A DNA stretch of 54,112 bases from a virus: IMG/VR virus record IMGVR_UViG_3300035704_000012, positions 1-54,112 of that record. One strand, written 5' to 3'. Positions 15,067 through 24,471 of this stretch are shown here, in pieces (the stretch's first letter is position 1; the number at the start of each line of letters is the position of its first letter). The translations under genes and the position numbers were made by a program. The notes below the pieces were generated by a model. It saw nothing but the letters and a program-made list of their open reading frames with translations, searched no databases and had not been told where the DNA came from.

Positions 15067-18000
15067 GTGCCGCTAGGTGTCAGGGAAGTACTCCTGGTCG
15101 TACGTGCACAGAACATGGGTTCTGGCGTACTGCGGAATCTGGCGGGCGACTTCAACAACCTGAACGGGGCAGCCAAGAAGGCAGCTCAGCAGCAAATGCA
15201 GACAGGCTCGTCGCTCATGGCCGTCGGTGTAGCTATCGGCGCCGTCGGAGCGGCGGGCCTTGTCTTCTTGGGTAAGGCAACCTCTTCGGCGATCGAGTAC
15301 AACAAGCAAGTCGCCTTGACCAAGACACAGATGTATGGTGTCAAGGCTAGCTTCGATCAGGTGTCTGAAGCTGGTCTTGCCACTGCCAGGTCGATCGCAG
15401 TACCTCTGGATCAGATCCAGGGTGGTCTGTACGACATCTTCTCGTCGATGGATGTCAACCTTACACAGGCCAAGTTCCTCCTCAACAACTTCTCGAAGGA
15501 AGCTGTAGCAGGCCAGGTAGACCTCTCCACGGCAGAACGTGCCACTATTGGCATTTTGAATGCTTACGGGTTGAAGGTCCAGGATGTCACCAAGGTGCAG
15601 GACATCATGTTCAACCTGGTCAAGTACGGCGTTGGTACTTACGGTGACTTCGCCAACTCGATTGGTCGTGTAACGGGTCCAGCCGTTAGACAGAACCAGA
15701 CCTTCGAACAGACTGCAGCCTTGATGGCGTTCGTCACTAGGAACGGTCTGTCAGCTAGTCAGGCTGCCTCTACGGTTGGTCGTGCTCTCGATGCTCTAGG
15801 CAAGTCTCGTGACAAGGTCCAGAGTCTAGGTGCGACAGTTGAAGACGCCCTAGGTGTACAGACTGCACACAAGTTGGGCTTCACTCACGACCAGATGATC
15901 AAGGTCACGGACGCTGCTGGCAAGATGCTTCCGATCAACCAGATCATGACCAACCTGGGGATGGCTCTTAAGGGCTTGAACCCGACGCAGCTCAATGACG
16001 TCCTGACTACGATGTTCAAGGGCACTGGCGGAACGATTCAGGCGATGAGGTTCTTCGACATCGCCATTCACAACTTCGGCCAGTTGAACACCATGGTCGG
16101 CAACATGGCTAAGAGTAAGGGTGCACTCAAGGCCGCCTACGACATCATGTCGAACACACCTGCGGCTAAGATCCAACTGCTCAAGAACAACTTCCAGGCG
16201 TTCATGATCGTACTGGGGCAGCAGTTCCTTCCCATCGTGAAGGTAGTCGCGTCTGTTCTGGCAAACTTCTTCAAGTTCCTAGGTACGATTCCGAAGCCTT
16301 TCATTGCCATCATTGCCATCGTCATAGCTGTAGTGTCTGTCATGTTGGTGCTGACGGGTGTTGTCATGGTCGCTATAGGCGCATGGATGGTCTTCTCCGC
16401 GATCCTGGCCGCTACCGATATTGCCCTTGCGCCTATTGCACTTACGATCGGGCTCATCATTGCTGCCGTAGCTGCCTTGGCCGTTGCTGCGTATCTGATC
16501 TACAAGTACTGGGATCCGATCAGCAAGTGGTTCCACGACATGTGGTTCGACATGTGGCACTGGATCGATCACATCTGGTCGGCGATCGCCAACTCGATAT
16601 CCGATGCCTGGAACAACATCATGGGCGTGTTCAATCGGATCATGCACTTCATCTCAGGTAGCTTCGACCAGTGGTGGAAGACTCACGGTGAATCCGTCAA
16701 GGAGGTCTGGCACGCTGTCTGGGACAATGTCACAAGCGTTATCTCGGTAGCCTGGCAGATCATTGGTGGTATCATCAAGGTCGGTATGGCTGAACTAAAG
16801 TTCGCTTGGGATACAGGACTAGCCACAATTGAGCTCATATCCAAGACTGCATGGGCGATCATCGAGGGCATCTTCCGAATCGCTTGGACTATCCTATCGA
16901 ACGTATTCAAGATAGGCTGGGCAGAACTAATAGCCGTTGCGAAGATTGGTTGGGCAGGAATCACCTCAGTCGTGAAGATCGCTTGGGATGTGATAGTTGC
17001 CATCTTCAGCGTCTTCCTCGACATCCTAACGGGCCACTGGCATACAGCTCTAGTCGACATACAGAACCTAGGCAAGCAGATCTGGAACAATATCAAGGGC
17101 TTCTTGATTGCATCGTGGAACGCAATCAAGGGCGCTGCAGGTCCTATCTTCAATGCACTGAAGGCTATCGTCGTTAATGTCTGGCATTCGGTATACGATA
17201 CCACACAGTCTGTCTGGCACAACATCCTCAGCTTCCTGAATAGGGTCTGGGGTGACATGAAGTCGGGTGCTAGGTCGACTGTGAATGGTCTAAGTAGTAT
17301 CTGGCACGGAATCGAGAACATCTTCAGGGTTCCTGTCAACTTCGTGATCGGCACTGTCTACGACAACGGCATCAAGCGTCTCTGGAACGACGTCATGGGC
17401 GCTATTGGACTGAAGCGTTTCAACCTTCCGAACATCCCGATGATGGCTGCAGGTGGCAAGCTTCCTGGGTTCGGTGGCGGAGATGTAATTCCGGCACTAC
17501 TGGAAGGCGGCGAGACTGTTATTGACAAGCACAGGTCTCGTCAGTTCGGCTGGTTGTTCAGGATGATGGGTGTCAAGGGGTATCAGAGCGGCGGCCAGAT
17601 TCCACCTGCGGTTGCCAGGTTCGGTACTTCGGTCAATCCCACAGGGCCTGCTCTCGGACCTCTTCAGGGCATCCTCCACCTCGCTGGTGCTGCAGGTAAG
17701 ATGCTGATGGCAGCTGCGACTGGGAATGAGACGGCCTTCAGCAACGCACTCATAAGCGCACTTGGCATCAAGAGCGGTGCAGGAAGCCAGCTAGCTTCGA
17801 TGGCGGCTACTCTCCCTGTGGCACTTGCGAAGAAGGCAATCGGGGGCCTGTGGCATTCAATCACGGGCAGTGCTGGTGGGGCTGGTATTAACTACAAGGC
17901 CGGTGCAGGCGTTGCTCAGTGGCGAGGCTTGGTCCTACGTGCTCTTGGTATGGAGGGTTTGTCACCTTCACTCGTGGGTGCAGTACTCTACCAGATGCAA

Positions 18001-18432
18001 ACCGAGTCTGGCGGCAACCCACGTGCTATCAACTTGAGTGACATCAACGCTCAGCATGGCGACCCTTCTCGTGGCTTGATGCAGACCATCATGTCGACCT
18101 TCTTGGCCTACCATTGGCCCGGTACGTCGACGAACATCTACGACCCGCTAGCCAACATCGCAGCGGCCTTGAACTACGCTCGTCATGTGTACGGGCCTAC
18201 GTTGATGAGTGGCGGGCTAGGCATTGGCTCTGGTCACGGATACGCACTAGGTACGAACTGGGCTGCGCCAGGACATCATGTCGTAGGCGAGCATGGACCT
18301 GAAGTTGTCAGCATGCGCGGAGGCGAGCGCGTCACTCCAGGTGGACAGACGATCATCATCTACACCAACGAGATTAACCCGCGTAGGCATGCTGCCGAGC
18401 TGGGCTGGGAACTTGCAAGGAGGTCAGCGTGA
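15067..18432 (+). CDS. Tape measure protein with lytic transglycosylase domain
   Basis: A 1121-residue protein with a GTG start, by far the longest gene, after the tail chaperones. It sets tail length and is ejected with the DNA. The N-terminal third is helical (AAQQQMQTG..., phage minor tail protein type, about 60-330). Hydrophobic spans lie at about 400-490 (FIAIIAIVIAVVSVMLVLTG). Residues about 490-760 have Trp-rich repeated helices (WNNIMG, WHAVWDNV, IAWDVIVAIF). Near 965-1065 lies an SLT-type lysozyme fold: VGAVLYQMQTESGGNP (catalytic Glu), DPSRGLMQTI, DPLANIAAALNYARHVYG. This domain would cut host peptidoglycan during entry. Confidence 0.92.
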   Translation: MPLGVREVLLVVRAQNMGSGVLRNLAGDFNNLNGAAKKAAQQQMQTGSSLMAVGVAIGAVGAAGLVFLGKATSSAIEYNKQVALTKTQMYGVKASFDQVSEAGLATARSIAVPLDQIQGGLYDIFSSMDVNLTQAKFLLNNFSKEAVAGQVDLSTAERATIGILNAYGLKVQDVTKVQDIMFNLVKYGVGTYGDFANSIGRVTGPAVRQNQTFEQTAALMAFVTRNGLSASQAASTVGRALDALGKSRDKVQSLGATVEDALGVQTAHKLGFTHDQMIKVTDAAGKMLPINQIMTNLGMALKGLNPTQLNDVLTTMFKGTGGTIQAMRFFDIAIHNFGQLNTMVGNMAKSKGALKAAYDIMSNTPAAKIQLLKNNFQAFMIVLGQQFLPIVKVVASVLANFFKFLGTIPKPFIAIIAIVIAVVSVMLVLTGVVMVAIGAWMVFSAILAATDIALAPIALTIGLIIAAVAALAVAAYLIYKYWDPISKWFHDMWFDMWHWIDHIWSAIANSISDAWNNIMGVFNRIMHFISGSFDQWWKTHGESVKEVWHAVWDNVTSVISVAWQIIGGIIKVGMAELKFAWDTGLATIELISKTAWAIIEGIFRIAWTILSNVFKIGWAELIAVAKIGWAGITSVVKIAWDVIVAIFSVFLDILTGHWHTALVDIQNLGKQIWNNIKGFLIASWNAIKGAAGPIFNALKAIVVNVWHSVYDTTQSVWHNILSFLNRVWGDMKSGARSTVNGLSSIWHGIENIFRVPVNFVIGTVYDNGIKRLWNDVMGAIGLKRFNLPNIPMMAAGGKLPGFGGGDVIPALLEGGETVIDKHRSRQFGWLFRMMGVKGYQSGGQIPPAVARFGTSVNPTGPALGPLQGILHLAGAAGKMLMAAATGNETAFSNALISALGIKSGAGSQLASMAATLPVALAKKAIGGLWHSITGSAGGAGINYKAGAGVAQWRGLVLRALGMEGLSPSLVGAVLYQMQTESGGNPRAINLSDINAQHGDPSRGLMQTIMSTFLAYHWPGTSTNIYDPLANIAAALNYARHVYGPTLMSGGLGIGSGHGYALGTNWAAPGHHVVGEHGPEVVSMRGGERVTPGGQTIIIYTNEINPRRHAAELGWELARRSA

Positions 18433-19292
18433 CTGCGCCCTCACTGAACGATTACGAGTTCCAGTTCGATGACACAGGCACTACGCTAAATACCGATAGT
18501 ATGGGCCTACCCTTCATCGACATTCAGAGCGTGAGTGGTATCGATACCGCTCCGTTGCGAACGTCGACAGATGAGCATCAGGGTATGGATGGTACCTACG
18601 TCGACTCGCCATTCATGTCAGCGCGGACGATCGTCCTGTCAGGGAACCTGTATACCGATCCTGACGACACTGATACGTTGCTGAATCAGCTACGAGCCGA
18701 CTACAACACGGATGATGTTAGACCATTTTACATCCAGCTACCAGGACAGCGTACCAAGTTCATCAACTGTCAGGGTGGCGGGCTTCGTTACGATGTCGAT
18801 GGTGGTAGGCGTGCAGGTCTTACTGCTGTACAGTTCACACTGGTAGCTGAGGACCCTTACATCTACGATGCAGTTCCGACGAGTGGTACGGTATCGGTAC
18901 CTACATTGTCGGTTCTGGGCACATCGTTCAACATGGCGTTTAACGTAGGCTTCGGCGGTGCGTTGCCGAACTTCGGTGCTACGGTTACGAATCAAGGTAA
19001 CCACACAGCCTATCCTCTCATCACTATCACAGGTCCCGTTACTAATCCTGTTCTGGTTGACAGCAACAGCGGTACTACGATGGCACTCAACATCTCGTTG
19101 TCTGCAGGCGATATCTTGACGATCGATACTAGGTTGAAGTCGATCGTGCTAAACAACTTTGTCAGCCGTCGCACATCGATGTCAGGCAGACAGTGGATCA
19201 GTGTTCCGTCTGGTGTCTCCGATACCATTTCGTTCACAGCGGACTCAGGAACAGGTTCCTGTACCGTACAGCTTTATAACACGTACTACTAG
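18429..19292 (+). CDS. Distal tail protein (Dit-like)
   Basis: A 287-residue protein, GTG start, 4-base overlap with the tape measure. The N-terminal half (DIQSVSGIDTAPLRTSTDEHQGMDGTYV..., SARTIVLSGNLYTD, LRADYNTDDVRPFYIQLPG) is the Sipho_tail/Dit pattern. AYPLITITGPVTNPVLVD (about 197-214) and the C-terminal galectin-like strands follow. It forms the ring joining the tail tube to the tip. Confidence 0.82.
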   Translation: MTAPSLNDYEFQFDDTGTTLNTDSMGLPFIDIQSVSGIDTAPLRTSTDEHQGMDGTYVDSPFMSARTIVLSGNLYTDPDDTDTLLNQLRADYNTDDVRPFYIQLPGQRTKFINCQGGGLRYDVDGGRRAGLTAVQFTLVAEDPYIYDAVPTSGTVSVPTLSVLGTSFNMAFNVGFGGALPNFGATVTNQGNHTAYPLITITGPVTNPVLVDSNSGTTMALNISLSAGDILTIDTRLKSIVLNNFVSRRTSMSGRQWISVPSGVSDTISFTADSGTGSCTVQLYNTYY

Positions 19293-19301
19293 GAAGGTGC
19301 C

Positions 19302-20312
19302 ATGACTGCAGTCAACCCGCCATGGGCCTGCCAAGGCCGTTCTGACCACCCAGCACAACTGGTCAGAATGGCTCAGGCTGGTGCTACTGGTGCTCCGTTC
19401 GCGCTAGGTGGTACCTCTCCAGTAGGTGGCGTAGATCCTTACTTCGGTGCAGCTGCACTCATTACCGGTCTGGCATCTCTGAACGTCCAGGTCGGTACTG
19501 GTCTTATCTACATTCCCAACACTACGGCGTGGAACGGAATGTATGCAGGTTACAACACTGCAAACTTCAACGTCTCCATCGCTGCAGCTTCGAGTACGCA
19601 GTGGCGCACTGACCGTGTCGACGCCGTCTGCACAGACCCAGGTGACGCTACCGCTGCCTGGAATGCAGTAGTCACCACTGGTACGTTCTCGTCTAGCTCG
19701 CCTGGTGCAACGCCTGCCGCTCCTGCCAACTCGATACCACTGGCACTGATTCGTGTTGTGCCTAACATGACTGTCACCAACGGTGGTGGCACTGTCGTGG
19801 ACAATCGAACCATGAACGGGCTCAAGGGTGTATGGCCGACCACGTCAGCTCTTAGGCCGTCGCTGTCTTGTCCCAACGGGACAATGTGGTACGAGAGCGA
19901 CACGCAGGCACTGGGTGTCATAGTCGCAGGAGCTTATAGGTACATCAACGTTACTGCTCCTGCAGTACAGGACCCCTGGCACAACTTCAACCCACTCGTT
20001 ACGGGTTGGTCGGTTCCTGTGAGCGGTTTCGCCAAGTACAGGAAGACCTTCGACAATGAGGTGCAAATTACAGCCTCTCTCGCCACGACGACTGGAACAG
20101 CCGGCGACAACCTTGTAACCATTACATCGTCAGCACTGCCTGCGGGCTACCGTCCTATTAACAACCACCCATTCGCTGTCGCTACGAACATTCCTGCTAC
20201 TGCTCGACAGGCTTTTGGTCAGCTATTGACTACCGGCCACATCCAGCTCAACGACGTGTCTACTACAGCAAGTAACGTGTGGTGGGAAGTCAAGATTCCT
20301 TTGGATGTGTGA
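19302..20312 (+). CDS. Minor tail protein
   Basis: A 336-residue Ala/Thr/Asn-rich protein in the tail-tip cluster. The N-terminus (PPWACQGRSDHPAQLVRMAQAG) and SIAAASSTQWRTDRVDAVC near 91 resemble the base domain of fibre-like minor tail proteins. The C-terminal 100 residues (VSGFAKYRKTFDNEVQITASL..., ALPAGYRP...) read like a fibre head or collar domain in which strands alternate with turns. A receptor-binding or adhesin role is inferred. The stop overlaps the next ATG (TGATG). Confidence 0.75.
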   Translation: MTAVNPPWACQGRSDHPAQLVRMAQAGATGAPFALGGTSPVGGVDPYFGAAALITGLASLNVQVGTGLIYIPNTTAWNGMYAGYNTANFNVSIAAASSTQWRTDRVDAVCTDPGDATAAWNAVVTTGTFSSSSPGATPAAPANSIPLALIRVVPNMTVTNGGGTVVDNRTMNGLKGVWPTTSALRPSLSCPNGTMWYESDTQALGVIVAGAYRYINVTAPAVQDPWHNFNPLVTGWSVPVSGFAKYRKTFDNEVQITASLATTTGTAGDNLVTITSSALPAGYRPINNHPFAVATNIPATARQAFGQLLTTGHIQLNDVSTTASNVWWEVKIPLDV

Positions 20313-21424
20313 TGGTAGCACACTACACGTACTTGGCGACGGACCTGGTAAGCAATGCTATTCTGGGTGAGCTACCTGTCAACAACGTTTCCCTAGACTG
20401 TCAACTGAATAAGCCTGGCAACATGAATGCAGGCATGCGCTTGGACGATAAGCGCGTTAGCAACGATGAGCTGCTGTCCAGGTGCACTCCTGGCAAGACG
20501 GCGTTTTGGGTATACAGGGAGAACCAGATTGTCTGGGGCGGAATCGTTCTCAGTCGTGAGTACCAGTCGAATGGTAAGTCGTTGACCTTGACAGGTCAGA
20601 CATTCGAGGTCTATGCGACGAGAAGGTTTCCGCGTCTAATCCTTGGCAAGACCACACAGAACCTGAAACTGGGCCAGGCCGCCACAATCGACTACCTTTG
20701 GCATCAGCTACAGAACGTCACTGCAGGTAACATTGGTGTGAATGCTCTAGCAGCTATACCTCTGATCGACCCAGTCGTTCAGCTTACTATCAACGGGTAT
20801 GACTTGTCAACCTCGTATGACGACTTGATCCAGTCCGTAGTGACACAGAGTACTGGACCTGACTATACCATCGCTTGGTACGAAGATGGAGATGGGTTGC
20901 CACAGAAGCAGCTAGTCGTTGCAACGCCTATTGGTAACCCAGTTGGCCAGACGGATCTAACGGTTGACTATCCTGGACCGATAGCCGACTACATCTACAC
21001 TGAGAACTCATCGTCAGGAAACAACCAATGGTGGGCTGTAGGGGACGGCGACGGCGCTGCGGCTATTGTTGGCTCAGCAGGGGACCCTGTTTCGCGGGCG
21101 TCTGGGTACCCGATCTGGGAAGGTGTGAACAGCTACACTGGTGTTACGGACCAGGCGACGATAACGAGTCATGCGATCTCGGACTTGAGCTCTCTCCCTG
21201 TACCGATCGTGACACACCACGTCGACCTCCTGGGTGCAGCCTTCCCGATGTTCGGGTCTTATGGCATGGGCGACTACGTCGTAGCGAACGTGACTGATGC
21301 GCGTTTCCCAGAGGGCAACACCTTTAAGGTACGTGCGGTCGGATGGACGATTCAGCCTCCAGACGAAGGACAGGGCACCGAGCAAATCGCTCTCGTCTTC
21401 GATGAAGCTACTGGTGGTGACTAA
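20312..21424 (+). CDS. Tail tip protein (ReqiPepy6 gp37-like)
   Basis: A 370-residue protein. ATG 20312 overlaps the stop before it (TGATG). It has the pattern of Tal/gp37-like tip proteins of actinophages: SLDCQLNKPGNMNAGM near 35, FWVYRENQIVWGGIVLSREY near 69, LTLTGQTFEVYATRRFPR near 97, and GYDLSTSYDDLIQSVVTQSTGPDYTIAW in the middle. The C-terminal third (LPVPIVTHHVDLLGAAFPMFGSYGMGDYV) closes the ring fold. The protein forms the tail tip on which the receptor-binding proteins sit. Confidence 0.78.
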   Translation: MVAHYTYLATDLVSNAILGELPVNNVSLDCQLNKPGNMNAGMRLDDKRVSNDELLSRCTPGKTAFWVYRENQIVWGGIVLSREYQSNGKSLTLTGQTFEVYATRRFPRLILGKTTQNLKLGQAATIDYLWHQLQNVTAGNIGVNALAAIPLIDPVVQLTINGYDLSTSYDDLIQSVVTQSTGPDYTIAWYEDGDGLPQKQLVVATPIGNPVGQTDLTVDYPGPIADYIYTENSSSGNNQWWAVGDGDGAAAIVGSAGDPVSRASGYPIWEGVNSYTGVTDQATITSHAISDLSSLPVPIVTHHVDLLGAAFPMFGSYGMGDYVVANVTDARFPEGNTFKVRAVGWTIQPPDEGQGTEQIALVFDEATGGD

Positions 21425-22371
21425 TGCCTAGATACCAGCACGCACAGACCTTTGACATTGTAAGGTCTGTGAGAGGTGCACAGAATGATATCAGGTCCTT
21501 GCAGGTCCAGAACGCTGGAGTCGTACGCAAGAGTCTGAACCAGGTATCTGCGTCACTGAGTCTGAATCCGTACTTCTGGGGTATGGACGATACTGGTTGG
21601 GAAGCTACAGCAGGTACGTTTACAGTCGTAAGCGATCCGCCCGATCCTTCGCCGTACCCCTACGCAGGATTGTACGTCAACGATGGTTCCGGTGCTGGTG
21701 CGTTGATGTTGTCAGACACGCCATTTCCTGTCATACCATCGCAACAGTATCAGGTCCAAGCGTATGTCAACTCCAGTGTCTCGACGGTGCAGATAGGCTT
21801 TGATTTCGAGGATGTGACAAACACCGTCATTGCAGGACCAACTAACCTGTCGATAACGGTTACGCCAAACACTTGGACTCTGATCTCGGCTGTGTTGCAG
21901 GCTCCTGCAACTGCTGCCTTTGCCTATCCACGAGTCGGATCTGCTTCGGGTGACTTTGGTCAGACGTATGTGACTAGCATCGTTACGCAGCTGTCGACTG
22001 CTGCTTTCCAGCCTGGCAGTTCTCCGTCAGTTCCCGAGACTTGGCACGCAATGGGTGCGTTCAATGCCAACTTCTCTCACGGCTCGCCTGCTCCTGCTTA
22101 CAAGCTATACGCTGACAACACTGTAGGTCTAGCAGGTCTTGTTAGCGTTGTGTCGGGGACGACTAGTGGGACGGTCATCACCCTTCCGACGGCATACTTT
22201 CCTATCTCCACCAAAAAGTGGGCTGTGCCAATCAGCGCCGGAACGCCTGCTTCTACCGCCAACGTGCAGGTTACTGTCAACACAAGCGGACAGATCATTC
22301 TGAGTGCAGGGCCAACAGGCGCTGCTTATTCATTCGCTCTTGACACTATTAGGTACCCACTCGACTATTAG
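21424..22371 (+). CDS. Minor tail protein with carbohydrate-binding-like domain
   Basis: A 315-residue protein. Residues 1-45 form a coiled or helical anchor (RSVRGAQNDIRSLQVQNAGVVRKSLNQ). Residues about 48-200 have the strand order of CBM-type jelly-roll domains: FWGMDDTGWEATAGTFTVV, VIPSQQYQVQAYVNSS, QIGFDFEDVTNTVI, TPNTWTLISAVLQAPA. The tail (about 235-315) is another small beta domain. Carbohydrate binding on the host wall is inferred from the fold pattern. It overlaps the previous stop by one base. Confidence 0.75.
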   Translation: MPRYQHAQTFDIVRSVRGAQNDIRSLQVQNAGVVRKSLNQVSASLSLNPYFWGMDDTGWEATAGTFTVVSDPPDPSPYPYAGLYVNDGSGAGALMLSDTPFPVIPSQQYQVQAYVNSSVSTVQIGFDFEDVTNTVIAGPTNLSITVTPNTWTLISAVLQAPATAAFAYPRVGSASGDFGQTYVTSIVTQLSTAAFQPGSSPSVPETWHAMGAFNANFSHGSPAPAYKLYADNTVGLAGLVSVVSGTTSGTVITLPTAYFPISTKKWAVPISAGTPASTANVQVTVNTSGQIILSAGPTGAAYSFALDTIRYPLDY

Positions 22372-22381
22372 GGGAGAGTTA

Positions 22382-22657
22382 ATGCCTATTAACGTACCCA
22401 ATTCCGGTGCATACCAGCAGCAGCTTGGACAGCACGTGACCCAGTTCCGTGATGCGCTGCAGCAACTGTTGAACGACGCAGCTTACCTTCAGTCGATGGG
22501 GGGTTCCGCCTTCCTGCAGGCAGCACCGTTCAACATGAGTCAAGTCGATGCTGACAAGATCATGGCTACCGTAGGAGCTGTTACACCTCAGAACAGCGTC
22601 GTGTCGAGCCTGCAGGCTTGGATAGCTACAACACAACCACTATGGGGCGGGCAATAA
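22382..22657 (+). CDS. Hypothetical small helical protein
   Basis: A 91-residue helical protein. The ATG at 22382 follows GGGGAGAG. The sequence is Gln/Ala-rich (QQQLGQHVTQFRDALQQLLNDAAYLQSMGG) and ends in a Trp-rich helix (LQAWIATTQPLWGGQ). It lies between the fibre genes and the lysis cassette. No family is recognised; similar short proteins sit in this position in other actinophages. Confidence 0.75.
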   Translation: MPINVPNSGAYQQQLGQHVTQFRDALQQLLNDAAYLQSMGGSAFLQAAPFNMSQVDADKIMATVGAVTPQNSVVSSLQAWIATTQPLWGGQ

Positions 22658-22666
22658 GGAGATGGT

Positions 22667-22948
22667 ATGCAGATCGGTGACTTCCTGTCACTCATTGGCG
22701 GGAGCACTGGTGGATCGGCTATCGTCTTCTTCATCCTATGGATGTGCGGGCTCATCCATACCAAGGCAGCCATGGATGAGAAGAAGGAAGAAATCGCCGA
22801 GCTGAAGGAAACGATCCGACTAGAGCGTGTACGAGGAGACTCGGCGGTCTTGACAGGCCAGATAGTCAGAGACGTTATGACTACCCTCCACAGGGAGATT
22901 GAGCATTTATGTGGAGCATCCGTGAATGGTGGCGATCAAGGGACATGA
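22667..22948 (+). CDS. Membrane-anchored coiled-coil protein of the lysis region
   Basis: A 93-residue protein. The N-terminal hydrophobic segment (about 14-31, SGSAIVFFILWMCGLIH-like) is followed by a charged coiled coil (about 35-85, EKKEEIAELKETIRLERVRG). One transmembrane span plus a coiled coil is the plan of spanin-like or accessory holin proteins. The exact role is not certain. It is preceded by AAGGAGATGGT and overlaps the next gene by 40 bases. Confidence 0.7.
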   Translation: MQIGDFLSLIGGSTGGSAIVFFILWMCGLIHTKAAMDEKKEEIAELKETIRLERVRGDSAVLTGQIVRDVMTTLHREIEHLCGASVNGGDQGT

Positions 22949-23115
22949 AGAGTGACCTAGAAGAGGCTCGTCAGGAACGAGAACTATCACAGCGGCGTTT
23001 GGACGAGGCAAAGATACAGGTAATAGTACCTCTGTCTGCCCTTCGTGAAGAGAATCACATTACAGAACTGGTGCGCAAAGCATTCCAACGTAGACCCAAT
23101 GAGGTGGATAAGTGA
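22909..23115 (+). CDS. DUF7620-like small coiled-coil protein
   Basis: A 68-residue protein. EEARQERELSQRRLDEAK forms a coiled coil, followed by the conserved-looking end LREENHITELVRKAFQRRP. Short actinophage proteins near the lysis genes share the REENHFAExIRxxF ending; the family name is from memory. Function unknown. It starts inside the previous gene and ends 4 bases into the next. Confidence 0.68.
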   Translation: MWSIREWWRSRDMKSDLEEARQERELSQRRLDEAKIQVIVPLSALREENHITELVRKAFQRRPNEVDK

Positions 23116-23489
23116 CGCAACTCCAGTTTCTCAACGACTGGATTCAGGATGCAGTCTTTATCGGTTTCCTGTCGGCAGCGCTGTTTCCACTCGTGGGGAT
23201 CTACTTCCCATGGTGGCGTCACGCGTTCGGTTGGAATCTGATCGCGTTCGACTTCGCTGTTGCCGTAGCACTGTTTCCTGCGTTCCTGCACAGAGTGTTC
23301 GGCGTACCGGTTGCAGGGCTCTTCTATATCTACGTGGTCGCGGTAGCATTGACACTGGTACCTATCATCGTGGTTTGGAGAGCACACGTACTTTACCAGG
23401 AACAGAAGCGAGGCGCAGAGGAGGTGGCGCGACAGAGGCTAATACGACAGTCCCAACAGGAAGACAAAGACAGCCAGAGGGAGGCATAA
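23112..23489 (+). CDS. Three-span membrane protein, holin candidate
   Basis: A 125-residue protein with a GTG start. Hydrophobic segments lie at about 13-32, 42-62 and 66-90, and a basic, Gln/Glu-rich tail (about 95-125) should face the cytoplasm. It lies directly before the endolysin. Size, span number and charged tail fit a holin or a holin-partner membrane protein. The protein at 24471 is a second candidate. Confidence 0.72.
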   Translation: MTQLQFLNDWIQDAVFIGFLSAALFPLVGIYFPWWRHAFGWNLIAFDFAVAVALFPAFLHRVFGVPVAGLFYIYVVAVALTLVPIIVVWRAHVLYQEQKRGAEEVARQRLIRQSQQEDKDSQREA

Positions 23490-23490
23490 C

Positions 23491-24471
23491 ATGACTGTCA
23501 AAATGCCGGATGTGAGTGAATTCCAATCCGGCCCAACAGCACCAAACTGGGGCGGTATAAAGTCCCAGAACGGAGGTGCTACGATCATTCGAGTCGGGTA
23601 TGGGATCACTCATCTCGACGGAATGTTCGTCAGCAACTACACGGCTCTGAAGAGCAACAACTTCGCCTTCAAGGGCCTGTACCACTACCTACGAGCCGAC
23701 CAGGATGCGCACGCCCAAGCCGTCGCGTTCTGCAACTGGGTCGGCCCGCTCTCAGCCCTGGCTCCAGGTTCGATTCCGATGCTCGACCTGGAGGAAGGAA
23801 GTGGCAACCAGCTCAGTCGCGCCAACACGTGGTTGAACTTCGTCGACCACTTCTACGGGCTCGACAAGCTCACGCTCGACCAGAGGTCGTGGCTGTACAG
23901 CGGAGAGAGCTTCGCAGTCAGCAGCGGCCTAACGCCGATCTTCAACTCGGCTCGGCACACATGGGTCGCGGCCTACCGCGCCTCCGAACCTACGCTTCCA
24001 CACACCCTGTGGCAGTCGACGGACGGTCAGGTCGGCGCCAACATCACCAACTGGAGTGGATGCGGGAAGGTCGACACGTCGATCACCAGCTACTCACTCA
24101 CGGAGCTGGCAGCTATGGCCTACCAGCCAACAGTCGTCAACCCCCCACCGCCGCACCTGACCATCTCCGAGGAGGAGAACATGATCGCTGCAGACAGGAA
24201 GACCACTGCCGTCTCATTCGGAGGGGGCCAGTACGACTGGATCGCCTTCTTCAGCGACCCTGGCGTCGAGAGCAAGGGCGACCAGTCGCTCCGGCTCGCG
24301 ATGTACGCCTCAGGCGCGTTCACCGTCGCCAACATCACCGTCGGACCGAGCAGCGAGAAGGTCACGGTCTCGCTACCTGCAGGCTGCTCCGGCATCGGGA
24401 TCTCGCGGCCGGGTCAGGACCCCGACGGTACGCTCTGGGCTCCTGTCGCCTGGAACCTCGGCGCGAACTGA
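23491..24471 (+). CDS. Endolysin, GH25 muramidase with C-terminal binding domain
   Basis: A 326-residue protein. Residues 1-210 form a GH25 fold: MPDVSEFQSG (catalytic region Asp), IIRVGYGITHLDGMFVSNY, YHYLRADQDAHAQAVAFCNWVG, SIPMLDLEEGSG (Asp/Glu pair) and HTLWQSTDGQVGA. It cuts the glycan strand of peptidoglycan. A linker PTVVNPPPPHLTISEEEN (about 210-229) leads to a beta-rich domain of about 96 residues that probably binds the wall. A strong internal ribosome site lies exactly at this domain boundary. Codons are GC-rich. Confidence 0.9.
   Translation: MTVKMPDVSEFQSGPTAPNWGGIKSQNGGATIIRVGYGITHLDGMFVSNYTALKSNNFAFKGLYHYLRADQDAHAQAVAFCNWVGPLSALAPGSIPMLDLEEGSGNQLSRANTWLNFVDHFYGLDKLTLDQRSWLYSGESFAVSSGLTPIFNSARHTWVAAYRASEPTLPHTLWQSTDGQVGANITNWSGCGKVDTSITSYSLTELAAMAYQPTVVNPPPPHLTISEEENMIAADRKTTAVSFGGGQYDWIAFFSDPGVESKGDQSLRLAMYASGAFTVANITVGPSSEKVTVSLPAGCSGIGISRPGQDPDGTLWAPVAWNLGAN
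24181..24471 (+). other. Possible internal start for the endolysin binding domain
   Basis: ATG 24181 (Met231 of the endolysin) is preceded by GAGGAGGAGAAC. The product would be the 96-residue wall-binding domain alone. Free binding-domain subunits made from internal starts are known for several Gram-positive phage endolysins. Whether the site is used here is an inference. Confidence 0.45.
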
